From the NCBI GenBank assembly GCA_017861495.1, contig JAGFXW010000047.1:1-15855 (forward strand): a DNA stretch of 15,855 nt. Direction: 5' to 3'. The position numbers and the translations under genes are program-made. The DNA comes from Bacillota bacterium (GTDB lineage Bacteria; Bacillota_C; Negativicutes; CTSoil-072). The notes under the pieces are model-generated. The model worked only from the letters and a program-made list of their open reading frames with translations, made no database searches and was not told the DNA's origin. Shown here one piece after another: positions 8,854 through 15,786 of this stretch; the first letter of the stretch is position 1, and the number at the start of each line of letters is the position of its first letter.

Positions 8854-8870
8854 AGAGGAAGTGATTACCA

Positions 8871-9905
8871 ATGAAGATTGCTGTTCTTGGTTCCGGTAGT
8901 TGGGGAACTGCAATGGCCGGTATGTTTGGACAACGACATGAAGCGGTTACACTTTGGGCGCGTAATGCAACGCTTGCCGAGCGCATCCAAAGAACCCGTC
9001 AAAATAATGATTATTTACCGGATTTTGCATTACCGCAATCGGTGACAGTAACACATGACCTGACGGCAGCAACCAGTGATGCAGATTTAATTATTTTTGC
9101 GACTCCATCTCATGCGATACGTCAAGCTGCAGCCAGCGTTCGTTCTTTTATTAATCCGAAGGCTATTTTAGTATCTGCGGCAAAAGGCTTGGAACTGGGC
9201 TCTTTAAAACGGATGTCGGAAGTATTGGCAGAAGAATTGCCTCTGCAGTCCAGCCGGATAGCCGTATTGTCCGGTCCAACCCATGCGGAGGAAGTGGGTC
9301 GAAAACAGCCTACAACGGCTGTTATTGCTGCTGATTCCCGCTGGGTTGCCGAATTTGTCCAGGATGCATTTATGTTGCCGTATTTTCGGGTTTATACGAA
9401 TCCGGATATTATTGGTGTAGAAATGGGTGGGGCGCTTAAAAATATTATTGCTCTTGGCGCCGGTATCGCGGATGGACTGGAATTTGGCGATAATGCAAAG
9501 GCCGCGCTCATGACGCGTGGTTTGGCTGAAATCACACGCCTGGGAATGGCTATGAAGGCTAATCCACTGACCTTCGCTGGGTTATCCGGCATTGGTGATC
9601 TTATGGTTACGTGTACAAGCCGCCATAGTAGAAATCGTCGTGCCGGCATTCTGCTTGCACAAGGGAAAACGGTTGAGGAAGTGCAAGCACAAACCAATAT
9701 GGTTGTCGAGGGGATCCGTTCAACATTAGCTGCGCATGAATTGGCCAGAAGGTTTCAAGTGGAGATGCCGATAACCGAGCAGATTTATCACGTGTTGTAT
9801 CAGCATAAATCGCCGCACGAAGCTGTTCTTCAATTAATGACCCGCAGTAAAACGCATGAAATGGAAGAAGTCGTTATTGATACAGGCGGTTGGAAACTAC
9901 AATAA
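8871..9905 (+). CDS. gpsA: NAD(P)-dependent glycerol-3-phosphate dehydrogenase
   Basis: A 344-residue cytosolic dehydrogenase that reduces dihydroxyacetone phosphate to sn-glycerol-3-phosphate, the backbone for PlsY. The Rossmann motif GSGSWG is at residues 7-12. The substrate/catalytic region includes the conserved lysine in GGALKNIIALGAGIADGL and the NAKAALMTRGLAEI helix. Length is typical. The ATG at 8871 has GAGGAA (8855-8860) ten bases upstream, directly after the tail of repeat A. Placement next to plsY and der is a common Firmicute arrangement. A perfect terminator hairpin follows at 9928. Confidence 0.97.
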   Translation: MKIAVLGSGSWGTAMAGMFGQRHEAVTLWARNATLAERIQRTRQNNDYLPDFALPQSVTVTHDLTAATSDADLIIFATPSHAIRQAAASVRSFINPKAILVSAAKGLELGSLKRMSEVLAEELPLQSSRIAVLSGPTHAEEVGRKQPTTAVIAADSRWVAEFVQDAFMLPYFRVYTNPDIIGVEMGGALKNIIALGAGIADGLEFGDNAKAALMTRGLAEITRLGMAMKANPLTFAGLSGIGDLMVTCTSRHSRNRRAGILLAQGKTVEEVQAQTNMVVEGIRSTLAAHELARRFQVEMPITEQIYHVLYQHKSPHEAVLQLMTRSKTHEMEEVVIDTGGWKLQ

Positions 9906-9927
9906 GTTTATGCATGATCGTGATTTT

Positions 9928-9952
9928 AAAACCCGGCGCAAGCCGGGTTTTC
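9928..9952 (+). terminator. Intrinsic terminator of gpsA
   Basis: AAAACCCGGC (9928-9937), tetraloop GCAA, GCCGGGTTTT (9942-9951): a perfect 10-bp stem with the U-run inside it. Its right part, CGGCGCAAGCCGGGTTTTCTA, is the same as the 3' tail of repeats A and C apart from one base in A, so this terminator may derive from the repeat family. Confidence 0.88.
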
Positions 9953-9955
9953 TAG

Positions 9956-10050
9956 GTCTATCGGAACGCATAGAATTTTATCTGATAGACATAAGTGCAA
10001 TCGGTTGCTTCTGCTGTCTCTAATAAGTCAGCGCAAGCCGGGTTTTCTAA
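9956..10050 (+). repeat. Intergenic structured repeat, copy B (short, degenerate)
   Basis: It shares with A and C the core TCTG-TA-ACATAAGTGCAA (9981-10000) and the tail GCGCAAGCCGGGTTTTCTAA (10031-10050). The 37-nt 5' block and the variable hairpin are missing. GTCTATC (9956-9962) can pair with GATAGAC (9984-9990), matching by position the GTATACCA/TGGTATAC pairing of copy A with different bases. The 3' hairpin is weak here because its left arm is mutated, so it probably does not terminate. It sits between the gpsA terminator and the next promoter. Confidence 0.6.
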
Positions 10051-10069
10051 TAGTTATTCTTTTTTCTAT

Positions 10070-10105
10070 TTATATCTTGTTTTTTTACAACGCACAAGAT
10101 ATAAT
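10070..10105 (+). promoter_or_regulatory. Promoter with overlapping operator-like palindrome, ACT gene-hom operon
   Basis: A -10 TATAAT (10100-10105) lies 17 bp from TTGTTT (10077-10082). An 11-bp perfect inverted repeat, TTATATCTTGT (10070-10080) and ACAAGATATAA (10094-10104), overlaps both elements, with arm centres 24 bp apart. This geometry fits a repressor site that blocks RNA polymerase. The likely regulator, by inference only, is the ACT-domain protein encoded next, which would then control itself and hom. Confidence 0.7.
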
Positions 10106-10158
10106 GTCTACTGTACGAAGATTAGTATCCATTTGCAGAACACTGAGGAGGACGTGTT

Positions 10159-10608
10159 ATGGCGGGAAACCAAAAATCAAATTTTTACCTCGTACGTGAA
10201 GAGATTTTACCGGAAGCAATTAAAAAGACAATTAAAGTAAAAGATCTTTTAAAACGTGGTGAAGCGAAGACTATCAACGAAGCTGTCGAAAAAGTGGAAT
10301 TGAGTCGCAGTGCTTATTATAAGTATAAGGATGACGTATTTCCTTTTTATGAAGCCAGTAAAGAAAAGATTGTTACATTGGCATTGCTTTTGGATCATAA
10401 ATCTGGGGTGTTGTCTCGTGTTTTAAACACAATTGCCGGTGATCATGGCAGCGTTTTGACGATTAATCAAGGCATTCCTTTACAGGGTGTTGCCAATGCA
10501 ACGATTTCTATTGAAACGGCAGGATTGGTTATCGATCTTGAAGCGTTGTTGGATAAACTGCGGATGGTAGAAGGAGTTAAACGGTTAGAAATACTGGCAC
10601 AAGCATAA
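10159..10608 (+). CDS. ACT-domain protein of the UPF0735 (PheB/ThrR-like) family
   Basis: A 149-residue protein. Residues 1 to about 65 carry a helical segment with a helix-turn-helix look (TINEAVEKVELSRSAYYKYKD). Residues about 72-147 are an ACT domain (LALLLDHKSGVLSRVLNTI), the ligand-binding fold used to sense amino acids. From memory, B. subtilis has a repressor of hom and thr genes called ThrR, which I believe belongs to this family, though I am not certain of that link. The ATG at 10159 has AGGAGG (10146-10151) seven bases upstream. hom starts 16 nt after the stop, so they form one operon. Role as a threonine-pathway regulator is inferred from the DNA-binding-like region, the ACT domain, the neighbours and the palindrome in its own promoter. 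Confidence 0.85.
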   Translation: MAGNQKSNFYLVREEILPEAIKKTIKVKDLLKRGEAKTINEAVEKVELSRSAYYKYKDDVFPFYEASKEKIVTLALLLDHKSGVLSRVLNTIAGDHGSVLTINQGIPLQGVANATISIETAGLVIDLEALLDKLRMVEGVKRLEILAQA

Positions 10609-10624
10609 TGGGGAGGAATAATCT

Positions 10625-11920
10625 ATGTCAACCAATCAACCAATTTACGTCGGATTGCTTGGTGCTGGGACTGTTGGTTCTGGAATAATAAAGATATTAG
10701 CGGACAATGCAGACAATATCGAACAAAAAGTAGGCGTGCCTGTACGAATTAAAAAGATATTGGTTCGTAATCCTGCTAAAGCCCGGAACGTAGACATTGA
10801 TGCAAATCTCATCGTAAATAATATAGACGATATTCTGAATGATAATGATATTTCCATTGTTGTTGAAGTTATGGGCGGAGAACATCCGGCCAAAGAATAT
10901 ATGCTGCAAGCGCTTGAAGCGGGAAAACATGTTGTGACTGCCAACAAAGATGTAGTCTCCCGCTATGGCCGTGAGCTATTTGAAGTAGCGGAAAATAAAC
11001 AAGTGGACTTTTTGTTTGAAGGCAGTGTCGGAGGCGGAATTCCTATTATTCGTCCGTTAAAACAATGTCTGACTGCCAATAAAATTTCAGAAGTCATGGG
11101 AATTGTCAATGGGACAACAAACTACATGCTCACGAAAATGACCCGTGAACGAATTGATTTTGATGAAGTTTTGGCGGAAGCGCAGGCCAAAGGGTATGCG
11201 GAAGCAGATCCGACGGCTGATGTCGGTGGATTAGATGCTGCCCGCAAGATCGCCATCTTAGCATCCATTGCTTTTAATACAAGGGTTTCTGTCGATGATG
11301 TTTACGTTGAAGGAATTACCAATATTACTTTGAAAGATATTGAGTATGCAAGCGAGCTTGGTTACGTGATCAAATTGCTAGCCATTGCTAAGGACGACGG
11401 AAATGGCATTAATGTACGGGTTCACCCTGCATTTATTGCTTCTACTCATCCATTGGCAGCCGTGAATGATGTATTTAATGCAATATATATAAAAGGAGAT
11501 GCGGTAGGGGAAGCAATGTTTTATGGGCGTGGCGCCGGACAAATGCCGACTGCTAGCGCAGTTACTGCTGACATCATTGATGTAGCCCGTGATATTCACC
11601 ATGGAATCAGCAGTCGGATCCTTTGCACTTGCTACGACCAAAAACCATTGCAATCGGTTGATCAGACCGAATCACCGTTTTTCATCCGTTTGCTGGTTGA
11701 AGATAAACCGGGTGTTTTGGCTGCCATAGCAGGAGCCTTTGGTGCGCAGCAAGTTAGCTTAAACTCCGTTATTCAAAAACGTAAGGTGGATGCTTGCGCA
11801 GAATTGGTTTTGATCACTTACAAAGTTTCCACCGCCAATTTAAGATTGGCTATCACTTCTTTGTCAGGAATGTCGGTAGTGCGCGAGGTACAGAGTGTGA
11901 TACGGGTTGAAGAAGAATAA
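10625..11920 (+). CDS. hom: Homoserine dehydrogenase with C-terminal ACT domain
   Basis: A 431-residue cytosolic enzyme that reduces aspartate semialdehyde to homoserine, the branch point to threonine and methionine. The NAD(P)-binding motif GLLGAGTVGSG is at residues 10-20. The conserved lysine of TANKDVV is K108. GSVGGGIPIIRPL and NGTTNYML mark the catalytic domain. An ACT domain fills about residues 353-431 (RLLVEDKPGVLAAIAGAF), the usual site of threonine feedback inhibition. SD GGGAGGA (10611-10617) is seven bases before the ATG. thrB follows after a 150-nt gap in which I see no clear terminator or promoter. thrC is not in the window. Confidence 0.97.
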   Translation: MSTNQPIYVGLLGAGTVGSGIIKILADNADNIEQKVGVPVRIKKILVRNPAKARNVDIDANLIVNNIDDILNDNDISIVVEVMGGEHPAKEYMLQALEAGKHVVTANKDVVSRYGRELFEVAENKQVDFLFEGSVGGGIPIIRPLKQCLTANKISEVMGIVNGTTNYMLTKMTRERIDFDEVLAEAQAKGYAEADPTADVGGLDAARKIAILASIAFNTRVSVDDVYVEGITNITLKDIEYASELGYVIKLLAIAKDDGNGINVRVHPAFIASTHPLAAVNDVFNAIYIKGDAVGEAMFYGRGAGQMPTASAVTADIIDVARDIHHGISSRILCTCYDQKPLQSVDQTESPFFIRLLVEDKPGVLAAIAGAFGAQQVSLNSVIQKRKVDACAELVLITYKVSTANLRLAITSLSGMSVVREVQSVIRVEEE

Positions 11921-12070
11921 ATAGAGACCAATATAGGCGGGGTAAACTCTACCGGAAGTACCTGTATCTATTGTGGCATATTTTAATTTATTTTAAGTAA
12001 TGGTGCTTTGTTTGTATTTCTGAATGATGCGGGCTGTTAAGGCCGTGCTAAGGAAAAGTTGGGAGGTTCT

Positions 12071-12979
12071 ATGGTTAACACAGTAAAAGTTCGCATACCG
12101 GGAACTACCGCGAATTGCGGACCCGGTTTTGATACAATTGGGATGGCCTGTACGATTTACAATGAACTGGAGCTTACACTTTCAAGGTCAGGATCGGTTG
12201 AAATTTTGGTCAGTGGAGAAGGAAGCAATAGTTTGCCAAAGGATGAACGAAATATCGTTATTCGAGCTATCCGTAAGGTTTTGGCTGCTGTTAATAGCCC
12301 TTATCAAGGAATCCGTTTGGTAATGGACAACAAAATTCCTTTATCCCGCGGCTTGGGGAGCAGTGCTGCTGCAATTGTTGGTGGTTTAGTCGCGGCGAAC
12401 GCGGCAACGGGTAATACGTTAAGCAATGATGTCATTCTCAATATGGCTACAGAAATGGAAGGACATCCTGATAATGTGGCTCCTGCATTATTTGGCGGCA
12501 TTGCAATCAGCGTAGCAAACGGAAAAGATGTGCATTGCATGCACTTTTCGCCGGTTCGTCCTTTATCGATGGTTGTTGCTGTTCCGGAATTTTCCTTATC
12601 AACCCATAAAGCGCGCTCGGTTTTGCCGGTGAATGTTCCTTTAAAAGATGCGATTTTCAATGTGAGTCGAACTGCTATGTTGGTTAGTGCCTTGTGCAGC
12701 GGTAAGTACGATTATCTGATGTGCGCGCTTGACGATAAATTGCATCAGCCCTATCGGGAAGTATTGATTCCCGGGATGAAAGCTGTCTTTATGGCAGCAT
12801 CGGAAGCAGGTGCTTTGGGATCCGTAATTAGCGGCGCTGGACCTTGTCTTATCGCTTTTACGGAAAAAAATGACCAGAAAATTGGTGAAGCCATGGTGAA
12901 AGCTTTTGCTGATAACGGCGTTAAGGCAAGTTACTTATTGTTGCAGGTAGATACGGCAGGAGCCCAAGTACTTGTTTGA
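12071..12979 (+). CDS. thrB: Homoserine kinase
   Basis: A 302-residue GHMP-family kinase that phosphorylates homoserine with ATP, the step after Hom in threonine synthesis. The N-terminal VRIPGTTANCGPGFDTIG segment and the ATP-binding loop PLSRGLGSSAAAI (from residue 90) are diagnostic, as is the GHPDNVAPALFGG motif and the C-terminal GSVISGAGPCLIAF. I start it at the ATG at 12071 because GGAGG (12062-12066) precedes it by four bases; a TTG at 12059 in the same frame lies before that SD. The 150-nt spacer from hom (11921-12070) is AT-rich and holds only small hairpins without U-runs. Confidence 0.96.
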   Translation: MVNTVKVRIPGTTANCGPGFDTIGMACTIYNELELTLSRSGSVEILVSGEGSNSLPKDERNIVIRAIRKVLAAVNSPYQGIRLVMDNKIPLSRGLGSSAAAIVGGLVAANAATGNTLSNDVILNMATEMEGHPDNVAPALFGGIAISVANGKDVHCMHFSPVRPLSMVVAVPEFSLSTHKARSVLPVNVPLKDAIFNVSRTAMLVSALCSGKYDYLMCALDDKLHQPYREVLIPGMKAVFMAASEAGALGSVISGAGPCLIAFTEKNDQKIGEAMVKAFADNGVKASYLLLQVDTAGAQVLV

Positions 12980-13009
12980 TTTTTGAAGCTGTTCTACTCG
13001 TCTGGAATA

Positions 13010-13038
13010 TTGACATTCGAACCAAAAAAAGGTACAAT
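13010..13038 (+). promoter_or_regulatory. Promoter of tRNA-Pro
   Basis: TTGACA (13010-13015), 17-bp spacer, TACAAT (13033-13038). It is a near-consensus sigma-A promoter, and the mature tRNA begins 14 nt after the -10, as expected for a stable RNA. Confidence 0.85.
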
Positions 13039-13051
13039 ATGTTTTGTCAGT

Positions 13052-13128
13052 CGGGGCGTGGCTCAGCTTGGTAGAGCGCTTCCTTGGGGTGGAAGAGGTC
13101 GCACGTTCAAATCGTGTCGCTCCGACCA
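13052..13128 (+). tRNA. tRNA-Pro(GGG)
   Basis: A 77-nt cloverleaf including an encoded CCA end. The acceptor arm CGGGGCG pairs with CGCTCCG (one G-U), the anticodon arm CTTCC/GGAAG encloses the loop TTGGGGT, giving anticodon GGG, and the T arm GCACG/CGTGT encloses TTCAAAT. GGG reads the proline codons CCC and CCU. Repeat C begins 13 nt after the CCA, and its 3' hairpin is the nearest terminator candidate for this transcript. Confidence 0.97.
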
Positions 13129-13140
13129 GTATGAAATAAG

Positions 13141-13326
13141 CTGTGAGATCCCTTTTTTAGGGATCAACAGTCTGTAACTCGAAATAAGTGCGCCTATACC
13201 CAAAGGGCACAGGCGCTTTAGATGGATAATTCCATCTAAAGCAAGTCTTCTATATCTGGTGTACATAAGCGCAACCAGCGGCTTCCACCGTCGCTATGAA
13301 AGCTCGGCGCAAGCCGGGTTTTCTAA
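13141..13326 (+). repeat. Intergenic structured repeat, copy C
   Basis: The longest copy. A 5' hairpin CTGT-GATCCC / GGGATC-ACAG (13141-13170) is followed by a 37-nt block (13160-13196), two variable hairpins and an 84-nt block (13243-13326). The variable hairpins are GCGCCT/AGGCGC (13190-13216, with inner CCC/GGG) and an 11-bp perfect CTTTAGATGGA/TCCATCTAAAG (13216-13241). The 84-nt block ends in a hairpin CTCGGC-GCAA-GCCGGG plus TTTTCTAA (13303-13326). The motif ATAAGYGC occurs twice (13184-13191 and 13265-13272). The second variable hairpin occupies the place of the one in copy A with unrelated sequence, which suggests selection for structure. It follows tRNA-Pro directly and may be co-transcribed with it. 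Confidence 0.82.
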
Positions 13327-13459
13327 TTTTCAAACTACAAATAATTTGGAACGGCCGATAGGGTATTTCCATCAATTTAACGAAGTGTTAGAATGAATCA
13401 AGAAATAGTTGCTGATTTGCTTTTTTATCGCTCTAAATAAATTAATAAGGAAGATATTC

Positions 13460-14086
13460 ATGATCATTATGGTTTGGACAGTCTTTGAAATTGTTGGAAC
13501 GATTGCTTTTGCTGTTTCAGGAGCGGTAGTGGCAATTCGAAAAGAACTTGATTTATTTGGTGTAATGGTACTGGCCGTAATAACGGCTACTGGCGGCGGG
13601 ATGCTGAGGGATATGATTATTGGCAATGTGCCCCCTTTGGCTTTTCGTGACGCTACCTATATCACGATCAGTTTGGTTACCGCAGCGGGGGTAGGATATT
13701 ATTATCGTTATATACCTCGCGTACGCCATCTGATACAAATCTGCGATGCGCTCGGATTAGGTGCGTTCACAGCAACAAGCGCCACTATGGCGATCACGCA
13801 GGGATGGGATACTCTGCTGGTGGTTGTTACTTTAGGGGTTATTACAGGCGTAGGGGGCGGCATCCTGCGGGACGTATTGGCTGGGGAAATACCAATGATC
13901 TTTCAAAAAGAAATTTATGCCTTGGCTGCTGTTATAGGTGCTTTAGCACTGTACTTTGCGCATCCTTTTTTCAGTGGGAGCGAACCAATGTATATTTGCT
14001 TTGTTACCACGGTAGGAATACGTTTGGCTTGTCTGTATTGGGGAATTCATCTTCCTGTCGTTCGTCCGCCTGGAAATGAAGATTGA
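13460..14086 (+). CDS. TRIC-type (YadS/UPF0126) cation channel family membrane protein
   Basis: A 208-residue membrane protein made of two homologous halves with about seven membrane segments. The two glycine-kink motifs are TGGGMLRDMIIGNVPP in the first half and GVGGGILRDVLAGEIP in the second, which define the bacterial TRIC (trimeric intracellular cation) channel family. Bacterial members form trimeric monovalent-cation pores; their physiological role is not settled. I start at the ATG at 13460, six bases after AAGGAAG (13447-13453), rather than at an in-frame ATG-like start 51 bases earlier, which would add 17 residues with no SD. No partner gene is obvious. The next gene is 106 nt downstream. 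Confidence 0.9.
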   Translation: MIIMVWTVFEIVGTIAFAVSGAVVAIRKELDLFGVMVLAVITATGGGMLRDMIIGNVPPLAFRDATYITISLVTAAGVGYYYRYIPRVRHLIQICDALGLGAFTATSATMAITQGWDTLLVVVTLGVITGVGGGILRDVLAGEIPMIFQKEIYALAAVIGALALYFAHPFFSGSEPMYICFVTTVGIRLACLYWGIHLPVVRPPGNED

Positions 14087-14192
14087 CTGGGGTCCAGTTA
14101 GGGATTTTACAGAAACTGCGTAGTAAGCGAACTACCAATTGGACAGTGTTTTATAGACATGAAACAGATAATGAAGGGTAGGAATACATAAT

Positions 14193-15380
14193 ATGAAAAA
14201 GCGGTTAATGGAGATGTTGGAAGCCCGCAAAGAAGAAATAATTCAAATCCGACGCTATTTGCACGAAAACCCCGAGATATCCTTTCAAGAAGCAAGGACA
14301 GCGCAATATATTTTAGATTTTTATAAGGGTAAGGACGTGGCGATCCAATCGAACGTGGGCAATGGTTTTGGCATCATCGTGACTATCAAGGGCGCAAAAC
14401 CCGGGAAAACAATTGGCCTGCGTGCCGATTTTGATGCGGTTCCTCTCGTTGAAGAAACTGCAGCTCCATTTAAATCAAAAAATATAGGAGCCATGCATGC
14501 TTGTGGACATGATGGCCACACCGCTTATTTAATGGTTCTTGCCGATTGTCTAATTCAACTCAAAGCATCGATTTCGGGAACGATCAAAATTATCCACCAG
14601 CATGCCGAAGAGACGCCGCCCGGCGGGGCAAAAAGCATCCTCGCATCCGGTGTGCTGGATGATCTGGATGCTATATTTGGCGTTCACCTTTTCCCAATAG
14701 CTGAAGCGGGTGTTGTGGGTTATCGTAGCGGCTATGCGATGGCAGGGAGATCCTATTTCAAATTAACGATTCAGGGTGTGGGCGGCCATGGTTCTTCCCC
14801 GCACATGGCCAATGATGCGATTGTTGCGGGCTCATATTTTGTCACTGCGGTTCAAACCGTCATTAGCCGTCGGTTAAATCCTTTTGATGTTGGCGTGATA
14901 ACCATTGGTTCGTTCGATGGCAAAGGTTCTTTTAATATTATCAAAGACCGGGTTGAACTCGAAGGCGATGTTCGCTATATGACGGCTGAAACACAACAGA
15001 TAATCAACAAGGAATTTCGCCGCATTATCACTGGAATTGAAGTAGAATTCGGGGTTCAGTGTGAGCTTGTTTATAATCCTGATTATCCGCCATTATACAA
15101 TGACCCTACGGTTACGGCGGTCGTTAAAGCTAGCCTGGAAAGTATGAATGATCCAGATATAAAGCAGGTTATTGAATTTCCAATGATTTCAGGGTCAGAA
15201 GACTTTGCCTACTATGCGGAAAAAATTCCTGGTTGTTTCTTCTTTATTGGCTGTAAACCCAAAGGGCTGGATAAAGCGTACTTTAACCACAATCCCAAAT
15301 TTGATATCGACGAGGATTCTCTGATTGTGGCGGCAAAATCGGTCGCGCAAGTTGTCTGCAGTTATAATGAATTAGATTGA
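14193..15380 (+). CDS. M20D-type metal-dependent amidohydrolase / N-acyl amino acid hydrolase
   Basis: A 395-residue cytosolic hydrolase of the HipO/AmhX/ILR1 type, which cleave N-acyl or N-benzoyl amino acids or related amides. Metal ligands seen: C104 and H106 in HACGHDGH (residues 102-109), E139/E140 in HQHAEETPPGG, H165 in GVHLFP and H366 in FNHNPKFD. The dimerisation domain begins near the GGHGSSPHMANDA segment. All key residues are present and length is normal, so it should be active; the substrate cannot be read from the sequence. The SD is modest (AGGG at 14175-14178, or the nearer AGGA at 14180-14183). It is followed by a strong terminator. Confidence 0.92.
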   Translation: MKKRLMEMLEARKEEIIQIRRYLHENPEISFQEARTAQYILDFYKGKDVAIQSNVGNGFGIIVTIKGAKPGKTIGLRADFDAVPLVEETAAPFKSKNIGAMHACGHDGHTAYLMVLADCLIQLKASISGTIKIIHQHAEETPPGGAKSILASGVLDDLDAIFGVHLFPIAEAGVVGYRSGYAMAGRSYFKLTIQGVGGHGSSPHMANDAIVAGSYFVTAVQTVISRRLNPFDVGVITIGSFDGKGSFNIIKDRVELEGDVRYMTAETQQIINKEFRRIITGIEVEFGVQCELVYNPDYPPLYNDPTVTAVVKASLESMNDPDIKQVIEFPMISGSEDFAYYAEKIPGCFFFIGCKPKGLDKAYFNHNPKFDIDEDSLIVAAKSVAQVVCSYNELD

Positions 15381-15427
15381 TAATCCAGTTCTAAAAAACG
15401 CGTTGCTTGCGCCGGTAAAAAAATAGT

Positions 15428-15460
15428 AAATCCAGAGGTTTCATAACCTCTGGATTTTTT
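15428..15460 (+). terminator. Intrinsic terminator after the M20 amidohydrolase
   Basis: AAATCCAGAGGTT (15428-15440), loop TCAT, AACCTCTGGATTT (15445-15457), then TTT. A perfect 13-bp stem with a U-run. Confidence 0.93.
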
Positions 15461-15546
15461 GCGAAAAATCCGGTTTAAGAATAGGGTTATGCTGTAAGCG
15501 TACTTGGAATTTTTTAATAGTCAAGGTCATAGACAGGAATATCGGC

Positions 15547-15714
15547 ATGTATTTGTATACCGGCAAGTTTGTTGAAATGGGACAGGATAGTAGTATGATT
15601 GGAGGGATTGGGAATAAGTCAGTCATTATGAAGACGTTAGAGCAGTTTTTTGTTAAATTTGCCCAAGTCATCCCCGATAAATTGGCGAATGTTAAACGAG
15701 CTGATAAGACTTGA
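15547..15714 (+). CDS. Possible 55-aa small protein, function unknown
   Basis: An ATG at 15547 opens 55 codons (MYLYTGKFVEMGQDSSM...) and ends at TGA 15712. AGGA (15535-15538) is eight bases upstream. The reading frame is actually open from 15430, 95 codons, but has no earlier ATG/GTG/TTG start. I do not recognise the product; it has no obvious signal peptide or membrane segment. It could be a real small gene, the tail of a decayed gene, or chance, because a minus-strand frame is also open here. The remaining stretch, 15461-15546, holds nothing I can name. Confidence 0.3.
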   Translation: MYLYTGKFVEMGQDSSMIGGIGNKSVIMKTLEQFFVKFAQVIPDKLANVKRADKT

Positions 15715-15747
15715 CACTGTCCGCCGTGATGTTCGGTTGTATGGAAT

Positions 15748-15786
15748 TTCATTTTCTCTTCACAAACCCTTCATAGTTTTGTCACA
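15748..15786 (+). promoter_or_regulatory. Pho-box-like array of four 11-bp-spaced half-sites
   Basis: TTCATT (15748), TTCACA (15759), TTCATA (15770) and GTCACA (15781) each start exactly 11 bp apart with 5-bp gaps. This resembles the PhoP direct-repeat consensus TT(A/C/T)ACA of Gram-positive bacteria and the 11-bp pho box of E. coli. A -10 candidate TATACT (15796-15801) follows at the distance expected for an activator replacing the -35. The gene starting at 15834 is the probable target. Confidence 0.6.

Noticed and set aside
8686..8870. T-box or known metabolite riboswitch before gpsA
   Set aside because: No T-box consensus or recognised aptamer core is visible, and the same element sits before unrelated genes.
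8777..8986. Minus-strand frame across repeat A and the start of gpsA
   Set aside because: A shadow of gpsA and the repeat; no SD or recognisable product.
9995..10240. Two overlapping + strand frames across repeat B and the ACT-gene promoter
   Set aside because: They run through the repeat tail, the promoter and into the ACT gene in other frames; the ACT gene has a far better SD and homology.
12059..12070. TTG start for thrB four codons upstream
   Set aside because: It lies before and overlaps the GGAGG that serves the ATG at 12071.
11921..12070. Terminator or separate promoter between hom and thrB
   Set aside because: Only a 4-bp GGTA/TACC hairpin without a U-run and no convincing -35/-10 pair.
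12983..13177. + strand frame across the tRNA, and the minus frame 13063-13266
   Set aside because: Both are translations of tRNA-Pro and repeat C; no independent support.
8686..13326. CRISPR array or tandem repeat
   Set aside because: Copies are 95-186 nt, separated by kilobases of genes, with no regular spacers.
13409..13459. 17-codon N-terminal extension of the TRIC protein
   Set aside because: No SD at 13409, while 13460 has AAGGAAG at proper spacing and the family-like start.
15441..15752. Minus-strand 103-codon frame
   Set aside because: It begins inside the Pho-like box, ends in a terminator and its product looks random; the + strand small ORF is only slightly better.
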